Shown one piece after another: positions 50,577-57,677 of a stretch of DNA of 63,782 nucleotides. The translations under genes were made by a program, and so were the position numbers. The DNA is from Candidatus Woesearchaeota archaeon (lineage in GTDB: Archaea; Nanobdellota; Nanobdellia; Woesearchaeales; UBA10216). Numbering within the stretch: position 1 is the stretch's first letter; every line of letters begins with the position of its first letter. The notes beneath the pieces were generated by a model. That model made no database searches and was not told the DNA's origin. It saw only the letters and a program-made list of their open reading frames with translations. The DNA is taken from NCBI GenBank assembly GCA_016180065.1, contig JACPBY010000003.1:1-63782 (forward strand), written 5' to 3'.

Positions 50577-51152
50577 TCAGCCGAAGAGTCTCTTGAAAAA
50601 TCGCGCAATCCTTACTAAAGCAGGAGGCTTAGCCATGCTCTTTTGCTGCTCTTCCTTATTCTGCTGGCTTTCTGCCTTAACATTGCCTGACGGAACTGCG
50701 GCGCTTCCGCCTCCTGAAGCTTCAACTTTCTGAGGCGTTTCACCAGCCACTTGCTCAGGCACAACAGAGGCTTCAGGCTGCGCTGCCGCAGTTTGGGGAA
50801 TGGATGTAAGTGACTCCTGCCCAATGGCTTTTTTTGATGACTTGACTTCAGCTGATGATACTGGCCCTGCCGGGCCGCTGCCATCGCTGCCGCCAGTATT
50901 TGGCTGAGCTGCCTTAAACGGCTTATATCCTGAAGGAGGATTAAATGGCACTGCGTTACCGCCGGCACTGGCGCCAGCAGAATCATTCCCTGCAGGGTTC
51001 CCCGGGCTATTCACCGCAGCAGGCACTTGTGGCTTATAATCGTCAGGCCTGTTTTCAGCAGAACTGGCAGGCACAGCAACGGGCCAGGCACTTGCCGCAA
51101 CCGGCAAAAGGGCTACAGCCAAAAAAAGCATGATAACAAGCTCTTTCTTCAT
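50577..51152 (-). CDS. Secreted low-complexity protein, first gene of the surface operon
   Basis: The 191-residue protein starts at ATG 51152 (GGGGGT upstream) with a clear signal sequence (KKELVIMLFLAVALLPVAASA) and probable cleavage after ASA. The mature part is Pro/Ala/Gly/Ser-rich (NSPGNPAGNDSAGASAGGN), with a final amphipathic basic helix (PALVRIARFFKRLFG). It looks disordered. Six bases separate its stop from the toxin-like gene, so it leads the five-gene operon; a structured element at 51291-51430 lies upstream. Confidence 0.6.
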   Translation of the reverse strand: MKKELVIMLFLAVALLPVAASAWPVAVPASSAENRPDDYKPQVPAAVNSPGNPAGNDSAGASAGGNAVPFNPPSGYKPFKAAQPNTGGSDGSGPAGPVSSAEVKSSKKAIGQESLTSIPQTAAAQPEASVVPEQVAGETPQKVEASGGGSAAVPSGNVKAESQQNKEEQQKSMAKPPALVRIARFFKRLFG

Positions 51153-51290
51153 ACCCCCAACACCCCACAATTGCAGCTACTGCTGCCTTTCTGGTAACCT
51201 GCTTCAGCTTATAATAAGCTCGTTATATACTATATATGAAAATTGAATGAGCCCTCTTATGCCCGTCCTGCCCCGCAGAGTGCAAACTGT

Positions 51291-51430
51291 CAAAAACCAC
51301 CAATCATAGACTGGTGGCATGACAAGTCATGCCACTTATTGATATGTGGTTTTTGAGCATGCTCAGAATACCACATCTTGATTGATGGTTTACTGCGTAA
51401 ACCGCTATTCTGAAAATAGTGGTATTCTGA
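51291..51430. repeat. Nested inverted-repeat block upstream of the surface operon
   Basis: The 362-base gap 51153-51514 has no gene but holds a 140-base set of hairpins. CAAAAACCAC (51291-51300) pairs with GTGGTTTTTG (51346-51355) around GTGGCATGAC/GTCATGCCAC (51314-51323/51326-51335). TCAGAATACCAC (51363-51374) pairs with GTGGTATTCTGA (51419-51430) around GGTTTAC/GTAAACC (51387-51393/51397-51403). It could be a miniature mobile element, a double terminator or a structured leader RNA; the repeated core CCAC/GTGG in both halves suggests one origin. Confidence 0.5.
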
Positions 51431-51482
51431 CATATTAATATTTATTGCCAAAAATGTGGAAAATTATTCACGATATGGCAAA

Positions 51483-51490
51483 CTATTTAA
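51483..51490 (+). promoter_or_regulatory. TATA element for the Lrp-type gene
   Basis: CTATTTAA lies about 27 bases before ATG 51515, which favours that start over ATG 51491 and 51497 (these would lie upstream of the transcript). Confidence 0.4.
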
Positions 51491-51514
51491 ATGCGGATGG
51501 GATTTTTTCCCAAA

Positions 51515-51973
51515 ATGGGGGCGGAAGATAGTAATTCTAGGAATTTTGAGCCTGATGATAAAGACTTCTTAATACTTGAGCACCTTGAAAGAGACGCTGG
51601 CTTGACAACCAAAAAGCTTGCCATTGCTGTCAGCATGCCGCAGACTACTGTGCATAACAGGATAAGAAGGCTGAAGGAGGCTGGCGTGATAAAGAAATAT
51701 GTTGCCATTCTGGATTACAGAAAGCTTAACAAGCCTCTTACCGCTTATGTGCTGCTGGACATCTCTTACGAAGACCACTCACAGATTTCAAAAAAGCTTG
51801 CCGCCATGCCGTTTGTAACTGAAATATGCGCTGTAACCGGGGCGAATGACATAATCATAAAGCTAAGAGCAAAGGATGCTGAGGACCTTGGTGAGATTGT
51901 GCTGAAAAACCTGAAACGCATGGGAGGGGTTGCCAGGACAGAAACAATGCTTGTGCTGGAAACGGCCAAATAA
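51515..51973 (+). CDS. Lrp/AsnC-family transcription regulator
   Basis: The 152-residue regulator has an N-terminal winged helix (LTTKKLAIAVSMPQTTVHNRI and RLKEAGVIKKYVAILDY) and a C-terminal RAM/ligand domain (VLLDISYEDHSQ, EICAVTGANDIIIKLRAKD, GVARTETMLVLETAK). Full length. Start at ATG 51515 by TATA spacing. It is divergent from the surface operon, separated by the palindromic element, so it is a candidate regulator of that operon (inference). A similar regulator opens the window at 1-233. Confidence 0.9.
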   Translation: MGAEDSNSRNFEPDDKDFLILEHLERDAGLTTKKLAIAVSMPQTTVHNRIRRLKEAGVIKKYVAILDYRKLNKPLTAYVLLDISYEDHSQISKKLAAMPFVTEICAVTGANDIIIKLRAKDAEDLGEIVLKNLKRMGGVARTETMLVLETAK

Positions 51974-51986
51974 GTTTTTTCTCGAT

Positions 51987-51998
51987 AACTTTAAATAC
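51987..51998 (+). promoter_or_regulatory. TATA element for the lsm-rpl37e unit
   Basis: AACTTTAAATAC is the strongest TATA match in this gap; lsm follows at 52051 with a GGGGGTG ribosome site. Confidence 0.5.
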
Positions 51999-52050
51999 AA
52001 TGGCAACAGCAGCAGTTGATATCTCATGCTTTTGGGGGTGAATAGCGATT

Positions 52051-52287
52051 ATGGCAGATGCAACTTACGAATCAAGGCCTCTGGATGCCTTAAACCAGGC
52101 CAGGAACAAGAGAGTCATTGTTGAGCTCAAGAACAACAAGCAGTACACTGGCGTGCTCAAGGCATTTGACATCCACGTCAATGTCGTGCTTGATAATGCC
52201 GAAGAGCGCAGCAACGGCGAAGTGACAAGAAAGCTGGGCTCTGTCTTCCTCAGGGGCGACATGATAGTGATGATTTCTGCGGAATAG
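52051..52287 (+). CDS. lsm: Sm-like archaeal RNA-binding protein
   Basis: The 78-residue protein has both Sm motifs: NKRVIVELKNNKQYTGVLKAFD with VVLDNAEE (Sm1) and KLGSVFLRGDMIVMIS (Sm2). It forms heptameric rings that bind U-rich RNA. It starts at ATG 52051 behind GGGGGTG and precedes rpl37e by 53 bases, the common archaeal lsm-rpl37e pairing. Confidence 0.97.
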   Translation: MADATYESRPLDALNQARNKRVIVELKNNKQYTGVLKAFDIHVNVVLDNAEERSNGEVTRKLGSVFLRGDMIVMISAE

Positions 52288-52340
52288 AAAGCTTTTTAAC
52301 CCCGCAACAGTTTTCGCGCTTTCAGCCAGTGTGATGCAAC

Positions 52341-52529
52341 ATGACAAAAGGCACTTACTCAATGGGCAAGAAGTCCGGCAGCAAGAACATGATATACTGC
52401 CGGAGATGCGGCCAGAGAAAGCTCACCCTCAGGGGAAGGACCTGCGCAAGCTGCGGATTCGGCTCCTCCAAGAAAATGAGAAGCTACAAGTGGCAGAAGG
52501 TAAGGAAAAAAAGCGTGCTGTTCAGGTAG
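52341..52529 (+). CDS. rpl37e: 50S ribosomal protein L37e
   Basis: The 62-residue protein carries the CRRCG...CASCGF zinc ribbon and the usual TKGTYSMGKKSG start and YKWQKVR end. Full length. Co-transcribed with lsm. Confidence 0.97.
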   Translation: MTKGTYSMGKKSGSKNMIYCRRCGQRKLTLRGRTCASCGFGSSKKMRSYKWQKVRKKSVLFR

Positions 52530-52538
52530 GATTTCTAA

Positions 52539-52931
52539 GCGCCCATTCCAGGCATTGAGTTAGGGCAGGACACACCGCCTATAGGTGGCAAACTTGAAAT
52601 GCTTGCGGCTCAGTTTTATAATACGGCAAACGGCAAGTATGATGTCCTGTTAGAAAAAGGGACTGTGGTGCCCCTTGAAACAGTAACTGGACTTTTAGTA
52701 GTAAGAGAAGGGCTGGTTCCTGTGCGAGGGATGATACCTTTCGGAGGGTCAAGCGGCGCTCCTGTTATTGACCAAAAAGGAAGGGTGATAGGAGTAGAAT
52801 CAGGAGCCTACGCCAACACTGCGAAAAAAGCTGGTGAAGTCCAGCGCGAGGATTATACCGGCGCAAGTCTTGGGCCGGTAACAGCAATCAGGGAATTGGC
52901 ACGCAACTGCGCAGAAATTATTTCTCACTAA
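52539..52931 (+). pseudogene. Serine protease (S1) C-terminal fragment
   Basis: The open frame begins right after TAA 52536 and has no proper start except ATG 52599; protein-like residues already precede that ATG (PGIELGQDTPPIGGKLE). The C-terminal block has the trypsin-type nucleophile motif GGSSGAPV and GRVIGVESGAYANTA, while the His and Asp parts are missing. It directly follows rpl37e. It is best read as the 3' remnant of an S1/HtrA-like protease left by a rearrangement, probably linked to the insertion next to it. Confidence 0.55.
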
Positions 52932-52940
52932 GCGCGCATA

Positions 52941-53002
52941 TTCCCAAACTCCTCATAGAACCTGCTTGCAACCGGCACTTTCTGCCCCTGGTAATGGCTG
53001 CC
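52941..53002. repeat. Copy of the dcd 3' end (direct repeat, left)
   Basis: Bases 52941-53002 match 54091-54152 over 62 positions with one difference (52952 c, 54102 a), exactly 1150 bases apart. The second copy is the 3' end of dcd, and this one still reads as its C-terminus followed by a stop. Upstream similarity fades after the 62 bases. It marks one end of the inserted 53003-54090 segment, in the manner of an att-site duplication. Confidence 0.75.
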
Positions 53003-53006
53003 GTGC

Positions 53007-53372
53007 TCAAATATGGCTTCTTATAAAGTTCAGAAACTCTCTTAACGCAATTTCCGGCTTATCGTCGAGATTGCTCTCCTTTACAGTGCCTTCAGAGCCT
53101 TCATGGAAGTGTTTTGGGAAAGTCTTTATCCGTTCGTGCTTTTTATGAGGCGCGTTGTCATGCCTGAAAATTCTGCCGTCAGTTCTTTGCCAGTGATATG
53201 AATACTTCTGCTCGCCCAGCCAAACTTCTAAGAATGAATCATCAACGAAAAATATCCTCAGGCTTTTTGCTGTGTTTAAAGGCCCTCTAATCACGGAAGC
53301 AGAAACTACAATGTCGGGAAATTCCTGCAAAACAAGATTCTTCAACTTGAGATATGTAATTTCTGCATCCAA
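53007..53372 (-). CDS. TumE-like toxin (DUF6516 family)
   Basis: The 121-residue protein contains the DUF6516/TumE pattern: YSYHWQRTDGRIFRHDNAPHK, TFPKHFHEGSEGTV and a C-terminal FLNFIRSH helix; LEVWLGEQKYS lies before it. Family members are toxins of type II toxin-antitoxin pairs. The start is probably TTG 53372 behind GGTGG, overlapping the upstream antitoxin gene. It lies inside the segment flanked by the dcd repeats. Molecular target unknown. Confidence 0.75.
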   Translation of the reverse strand: MDAEITYLKLKNLVLQEFPDIVVSASVIRGPLNTAKSLRIFFVDDSFLEVWLGEQKYSYHWQRTDGRIFRHDNAPHKKHERIKTFPKHFHEGSEGTVKESNLDDKPEIALREFLNFIRSHI

Positions 53373-53644
53373 TCGTTGACCACCTTAATTCTCTTTTCAA
53401 GGTTTTCCCAGTAGATAAGATGCTCCCACGCAGGATGCTCTTCCACTTCGCCTTTTTCTATCCTGCTCTTCAGCACTTTTGCACTAGCGGTATTGAATTG
53501 TGCTTTGATTTTCAAAATCTCGGCAGAAGCGTCCCTCAGTTCTTTTTCAAGAAAAACGTGTATGCTTTCATCTACAATTTTCGTTTCAGAAATTTCCAAT
53601 TCCTTCGACAGTTTACTTAACAATGATTTCTCCATAACCTGCAT
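53342..53644 (-). CDS. Antitoxin-like protein of the TumE pair
   Basis: The 100-residue helical protein (LSKLSKELEISETKIVDESIHVF, AEILKIKAQFNTASAKVLKSRIE) overlaps the start of the toxin gene and precedes it, the normal order for an antitoxin. ATG 53644 or 53635 may be used. A TATA-like AACTTTT/TTATAT stretch lies at 53655-53670 on the reverse strand. The antitoxin call rests on position and size. Confidence 0.6.
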   Translation of the reverse strand: MQVMEKSLLSKLSKELEISETKIVDESIHVFLEKELRDASAEILKIKAQFNTASAKVLKSRIEKGEVEEHPAWEHLIYWENLEKRIKVVNDWMQKLHISS

Positions 53645-53823
53645 TTTAATTAAAGCTCATATAAAAACTTTTGTCCTTTCGGCCGGCAGAAGCCAAGGAA
53701 GAAGAGCGCGCTGTTTAGGCAAAAAGGATAGTTCTAGCCGAGCAGAATTGTTTGACAATAGACATTCAAATTTTTGCTTTAGCTCCTTTGAACACAGTGA
53801 TCTGCTTAACTAGCTTCTTCTTT

Positions 53824-54090
53824 TCATAAATCAATCAGCAAGAACATAATAACGGCTGCGGCAGCGGAAAGAATTCCTCTTCGTTTGGCATTGCCAATAA
53901 AGTACAAAATGCTTCTCAATGCAAAGAGGAAAACGAAACCAAAGCCCGCATTAGCCCAGGATAGCTCAGTTTCAAGCTTTTTAATCTGCTCATCTTTGGA
54001 CAGTTTCTTCTTTTTTGAAAACATGCCTTTCACTGCATCGTGAATGATTATCAAAGAATCCAAAAGCGGCCAACCTGTAGGCTTCCTCAT
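53824..54090 (-). CDS. Small membrane protein in the inserted segment
   Basis: The 88-residue protein has a basic coiled segment (SKKKKLSKDEQIKKLE) and two hydrophobic segments (FGFVFLFALRSILYFIG, ILSAAAAVIMFLLI). The start overlaps the dcd stop by 4 bases. It occurs only in the region between the two dcd 3'-end copies, so it is likely part of the insertion. Unknown family. Confidence 0.5.
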   Translation of the reverse strand: MRKPTGWPLLDSLIIIHDAVKGMFSKKKKLSKDEQIKKLETELSWANAGFGFVFLFALRSILYFIGNAKRRGILSAAAAVIMFLLIDL

Positions 54091-54653
54091 TTCCCAAACT
54101 CATCATAGAACCTGCTTGCAACCGGCACTTTCTGCCCCTGGTAATGGCTGCCCAACCCTTTACTGCCATATGGCTTGTCAACAGGGGTTGTCATCTGCGT
54201 GAAAGAGATTTGCCCAATTTTCATCTTGTAATACAGCGTGATTGGCAAAGGGGAAACGTTGCTGAGCTCCAGCGTGAGATTGCCTTCAAATCCAGCATCA
54301 ATGTATCCCGCTGTGCTATGAATCAAAAGGCCTAGGCGGCCTAGGGAGCTTTTGCCTTCTATTCTGCCCGCAATGTCATCGGGCATCTTAACAAATTCCA
54401 AGGTGCTTCCAAGCACAAATTCGCCGGGGTGCAAAATAAAAGCCTCTCCGCCCTTAATTTCAACCATGCGCATAAGGTCTTCCTGCTTCTGCCTCACATC
54501 AATTACAGCGTGCTGCGCCTTATTGAACAGAAGGAACCTGCTGTCAAGATGGATATCAATGCTGGACGGCTGGACGCAATCCTCAAAGTAGGGCTTAATC
54601 ACAATCTTCCCGGCTTTTATGGCCTCCCTGATGCTTCTGTCGCTTAACAGCAT
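54087..54653 (-). CDS. dcd: dCTP deaminase
   Basis: The 188-residue enzyme converts dCTP to dUTP. FILHPGEFVLGSTLEFV, GRIEGKSSLGRLGLLIHSTAGYID and the catalytic/binding block FEGNLTLELSNVSPLPI are conserved, with QISFTQM and YQGQKVPVASRFYDE at the end. Start at ATG 54653 behind AGAGGAG. A second partial copy of the 3' end lies 1150 bases away (52941-53002). It heads a minus-strand nucleotide-metabolism group with the kinase at 55141. Confidence 0.96.
   Translation of the reverse strand: MLLSDRSIREAIKAGKIVIKPYFEDCVQPSSIDIHLDSRFLLFNKAQHAVIDVRQKQEDLMRMVEIKGGEAFILHPGEFVLGSTLEFVKMPDDIAGRIEGKSSLGRLGLLIHSTAGYIDAGFEGNLTLELSNVSPLPITLYYKMKIGQISFTQMTTPVDKPYGSKGLGSHYQGQKVPVASRFYDEFGK
54091..54152. repeat. 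dcd 3' end (direct repeat, right)
   Basis: This is the functional copy of the 62-bp repeat described at 52941-53002; it spans the last 20 codons of dcd. Site-specific integrases often use gene 3' ends as attachment sites. Confidence 0.75.
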
Positions 54654-54684
54654 AAGACTCCTCTTTAATTCAAACACTCTTCTG

Positions 54685-55134
54685 CTATGCTTCCTCAGCG
54701 GCGCGGTGCCTTGCGTTGAGCTGCGCCATGCTTAAAACGCTCACTCTTAAACCCAAGCCTCGGAGGGCATTTTTAAGCGTTACGATAAAAGCGCCCTCCT
54801 GCCTGTACAGCCCAGGGCCAGTGACGTATAATGCCACTTTCAAGCCTGGCAGGGCGCCATGGCCTGCGCCGCCAGAGCCTGCCCCGTTATGGCCTGTAAC
54901 ATAGTCAATATGAGAAACAACAGTGCCGCTTCCCTCATGGGTTTGCACGACGTAGACTGCCTCGGAACGCGTTCCTCCCCTTTCATCAGCCAGGTTGTAC
55001 ACGAGCGGCGTATCTGGCCCTATCGGCAGTTCAGCACCGAGCTGCAAGAGCAGCCGGTCAAGGGTAGTATGAATGCTCACGGTTGATATTCTGGAGCCAG
55101 AAGCTTCCCCAATTACTGCTGTTGCCTCAATCAT
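54685..55134 (-). CDS. Hypothetical protein
   Basis: The 149-residue protein starts at ATG 55134. I do not recognise it. It has alternating beta-strands (STVSIHTTLDRLLLQLG, AVYVVQTHEGSGTVV, LKVALYVTGPGLYRQEGAF) with a Gly-rich loop (GAGSGGAGHG) that could bind a phosphate or be flexible. It lies between dcd and the kinase-like gene (6-base gap) and so may belong to nucleotide metabolism; nothing more specific is seen. Confidence 0.6.
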   Translation of the reverse strand: MIEATAVIGEASGSRISTVSIHTTLDRLLLQLGAELPIGPDTPLVYNLADERGGTRSEAVYVVQTHEGSGTVVSHIDYVTGHNGAGSGGAGHGALPGLKVALYVTGPGLYRQEGAFIVTLKNALRGLGLRVSVLSMAQLNARHRAAEEA

Positions 55135-55140
55135 TTACTT

Positions 55141-55731
55141 TCACTGCTTTTTTGCAATCTTTGCGCTTGCTGCAATCTTCAATTTTATTTCAGCCAGAAC
55201 TCTCTCAATTTCCTTATAAAGCTTTTTGTAATCTGCGTCGTTCGTTACCGTAAAGTCAGCTTCCTTAAGGCAGGCTGCGAGCTGCTGCTCGTTGCTCTTC
55301 CCAGCCATCTCGCGCTTTTCCTGCACAAGGAACTCGCTGAATGTTTTTGGGTCTCTTTCCGTATTCCGCTTCCTGGCCCTTTCGTAGCGTATGTCCACAG
55401 GCGCGTCAACAGCAACCATGAAAAAGCCGTTCAGCTCCCTTAAAGAAGCAATCTCGGCCGGGTTGCGGATGCTGTCAACCACAGAGTTTGCAACGCTTGG
55501 AGCCCCCTTAAGGCGCTTCAGCACAAGTTCAGCCAGAAAGCCAGAGCCGTGCCTCTTCCTAAGTGCATTCCCCGCTTTGATAAGGTTGTCCCTTGTTGGC
55601 GTAATGCCCTTTTCCCTCAGCAACAGCCTGAGCTCATCAGAAAGCGAGTAATACTGGAAGCCCTTGCCAATAAGGCATTCAGCAACCGTGCCCTTGCCAG
55701 CGGCAAATGTTCCTGTCAGGCCGAGTATCAT
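55141..55731 (-). CDS. Deoxynucleoside-monophosphate kinase-like P-loop protein
   Basis: The 196-residue P-loop protein has Walker A GTFAAGKGT (7-15), SLSDELRLLLREKG, TRDNLIKAGNALRKRHG, VVDSIRNPAEI and APVDIRYERARKRN. This matches the kinase domain found fused to dCMP deaminases and related dNMP or dephospho-CoA kinases. Next to dcd it most likely phosphorylates a deoxynucleotide (inference). A Lys/Ala-rich tail follows. Start at ATG 55731. Confidence 0.7.
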   Translation of the reverse strand: MILGLTGTFAAGKGTVAECLIGKGFQYYSLSDELRLLLREKGITPTRDNLIKAGNALRKRHGSGFLAELVLKRLKGAPSVANSVVDSIRNPAEIASLRELNGFFMVAVDAPVDIRYERARKRNTERDPKTFSEFLVQEKREMAGKSNEQQLAACLKEADFTVTNDADYKKLYKEIERVLAEIKLKIAASAKIAKKQ

Positions 55732-55759
55732 ATTCAGCTTTTATTCCAGCCCATTATAA

Positions 55760-55924
55760 ATAGTTTATCAGCTAAGGACAGTCCCGCAGGGGCACCCGAG
55801 CTACCGCAGCATAGCCCAGGAAATGTACGGGCAGATAAAAGCAGTCCACCCTGCACTGGTTAGGTGTATGAGCTTTGTTAACCTTGATATGATGGACGCT
55901 CTTGGCAGGCTAGGTCAGAGCTGA
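55760..55924 (+). pseudogene. Remnant of a protein-coding gene
   Basis: The 261-base gap 55732-55992 contains a 54-codon open stretch with no start codon, after TAA 55757, that reads like a conserved protein end (TVPQGHPSYRSIAQEMYGQ, KAVHPALVRCMSFVNLD). The bias looks coding, but I cannot place the family. It is probably the 3' end of a lost gene. Confidence 0.4.
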
Positions 55925-55992
55925 AAAAAGAGGAAAAGCTGGATGCGTTCGGTAGTTTGAATAGCCAAAGCCTGCCGCGTTGAGGAAGCCAA

Positions 55993-56382
55993 ATGAAAGA
56001 AAAGCCTGATTTGTGGTTGGAGTTGCTTTTCAACGTTATCGCTGCGGTATCAGCCCTGCTAACAATTTATGGATTTCTTGTGCAAGCGCAATGGAGAATT
56101 GCCGCAATAATACTTGGGATTGTAGGACTTTATTTCTACACGCGGTGGTGGATAAAAGACTTTATAGCAAGAGATATACTGCTTCAGAATGAAAAAGTTA
56201 ATAAAATCGAGGGCGATTATACAAAACTAAAAGAGGAAGTGACTTATATGAAAGGATGGATGGGTGCTATAAACCATTTTAACTGGAAGAAAGGTGGGGG
56301 TGCTATAGACCCTTTAACCTTGATTATAGCTGTCATTATCATAATTTTGGTCATAGCATACCTTCAAGGCAGGCTATCATAG
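55993..56382 (+). CDS. Small membrane protein
   Basis: The 129-residue protein has three predicted membrane segments: LFNVIAAVSALLTIYGFLV, WRIAAIILGIVGLYFYT and a C-terminal LTLIIAVIIIILVIAYLQ, with a charged segment between the second and third. It has a ribosome site GAGGAAG upstream. No family recognised. Its end overlaps a minus-strand gene remnant. A+T-rich compared with neighbours. Confidence 0.55.
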   Translation: MKEKPDLWLELLFNVIAAVSALLTIYGFLVQAQWRIAAIILGIVGLYFYTRWWIKDFIARDILLQNEKVNKIEGDYTKLKEEVTYMKGWMGAINHFNWKKGGGAIDPLTLIIAVIIIILVIAYLQGRLS

Positions 56383-56397
56383 CTCTTTCACTTTCCA

Positions 56398-56605
56398 TGC
56401 AGCGCTTCCAGAACCTGCCGCTCTTCTTCAGGCGTGAGCCTGCGGCCAATGCGGTCAGGCGAGCCCACAATTTCATGCCCACCGCTGTAACCGTTCCTTT
56501 GACATAAACTCCGCCATTCTGGCGCCTGTCATAATCAATAGCTGCAGAGTATTTGCCATCCTGCTGCCCTATTTCCGCCCAGTAATGCATCTTCGGCTGT
56601 TCCAT
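56398..56605 (-). pseudogene. Small frameshifted gene
   Basis: Reading from ATG 56605 the frame is protein-like (MHYWAEIGQQDGKYSAAIDYD). After a point near the codons for NGGVYV the natural reading continues in another frame (GHEIVGSPDRIGRRLTPEEE, then VLEALHGK and stop at 56398). The unshifted frame runs on to 56351 with unlikely protein sequence. One frameshift in or before about 56470-56510 therefore probably breaks a gene of about 70 residues. Sequencing error is the alternative. Confidence 0.4.
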
Positions 56606-56671
56606 ATGCGCAAAGCTAACCTGCAGTAATTTAAAAACATTTTTAACGTAACAAGTATCGGCAATCCCTTG

Positions 56672-57409
56672 ATGCTGAAAAACCGCTTCGTCATGGTTGA
56701 CGGCCTTGACGGCTCAGGGAAAGGAACGATAGTTGATGCGCTGCAGAAGTGGGCAGAGCTCAAAGGCATGAAGGTGCTTGACCTCAGGAGCTACTGCAGG
56801 GAAAAAAACACTTTTCCGGAGCCTGAAGAGGCTTTGCAGTATGATGCTGTTGTTTCTGCAGAGCCAACCTTTTGCTATGTTGGCAAGGCGATAAGGGAAG
56901 AGCTTGTTAGGGCGCTTGACAGGCGCTACTCGGCAATAACCCTGGCACAGGCATTTGCACTGGACAGGGAAATGCTCTACAAGCGGGTGCTTATTCCAGC
57001 AATAAAGGCAGGAAAATATGTCTTCCAGGAAAGGGGGCTATCATCCAGCCTTGTCTACCAGCCTGTGCAGGAGCACATCCAGCTCTCAGAGCTGATAAAG
57101 CTTCCCGGCAACAGGACAGCGCTGCAGTTCGCGCCAAACCTCTTCATCATCGCGACAGTAAGGCCAGAAACAGTGATAAAAAGGCTTGGAACAAGGGAGA
57201 AGAAGGACTACTCTATTTTCGACAACCTGTCTTTCCAGCGCAACGTGGACAGCAGGTTCAGGTCAGACTGGCTCAGGCAGCTGTTCGAGCAGCACGGCTC
57301 AAAGGTTGTTTACCTTAACACTGACGAGCCAAAAACAGCGGAAGACACGCAGAAGGAGGCAGTAACTGTTTTTGAGGGATTCATGGCAGGCAATGCCAAG
57401 CAGGATTAA
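56672..57409 (+). CDS. tmk: Thymidylate kinase
   Basis: The 245-residue kinase phosphorylates dTMP. Walker A DGLDGSGKGT (10-19), AEPTFCYVGKAIR with the DRx-type ALDREMLYK block, ERGLSSSLVYQ, and RLGTREKKDYSI (lid) are present. It is longer than bacterial Tmk, with an extra helix (FLPG.. region) and a variable C-terminus. ATG 56672 is preceded by CATTTTTAACG (about 30 bases), so leaderless initiation is likely; the TTG at 56669 is an alternative. The dcd and kinase genes nearby support dNTP synthesis. Confidence 0.9.
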   Translation: MLKNRFVMVDGLDGSGKGTIVDALQKWAELKGMKVLDLRSYCREKNTFPEPEEALQYDAVVSAEPTFCYVGKAIREELVRALDRRYSAITLAQAFALDREMLYKRVLIPAIKAGKYVFQERGLSSSLVYQPVQEHIQLSELIKLPGNRTALQFAPNLFIIATVRPETVIKRLGTREKKDYSIFDNLSFQRNVDSRFRSDWLRQLFEQHGSKVVYLNTDEPKTAEDTQKEAVTVFEGFMAGNAKQD

Positions 57410-57534
57410 ACACCTTTAGCTTCCTTCTCACCAGAATTCTGCATTGCCTCCTTTTCTTCTGCGGCAATTGCGGCAGGTGAAGGGATGACCTGAAACAAAG
57501 TCTTGTTCTTCCGTACTGCATTGTAGCTTATCAT
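57406..57534 (-). CDS. Small ORF, 42 residues
   Basis: The reverse frame starts at ATG 57534 behind GAGGTG (57541-57546) and ends at TAA, overlapping the tmk stop by 3 bases. A TATA-like TAATTTAAATATT lies about 60 bases upstream. The peptide (ISYNAVRKNKTLFQVIP, then AAEEKEAMQNSGEKEAKG) is charged and Ala/Glu-rich with no hydrophobic segment. Short length makes the call uncertain; the good promoter and ribosome site argue for a real gene. Confidence 0.4.
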   Translation of the reverse strand: MISYNAVRKNKTLFQVIPSPAAIAAEEKEAMQNSGEKEAKGV

Positions 57535-57677
57535 TGCACACACCTCGTTTTGCTTTCTCTATTGAAGCTGCTGATCTTGCTACCGCTAATATTTAAATTA
57601 TGTTGAACCGGAAAACAACTTAACAGAAACAGCATAATAGAAACTCACAATCCACACCAATGTAATTCACACTACGC

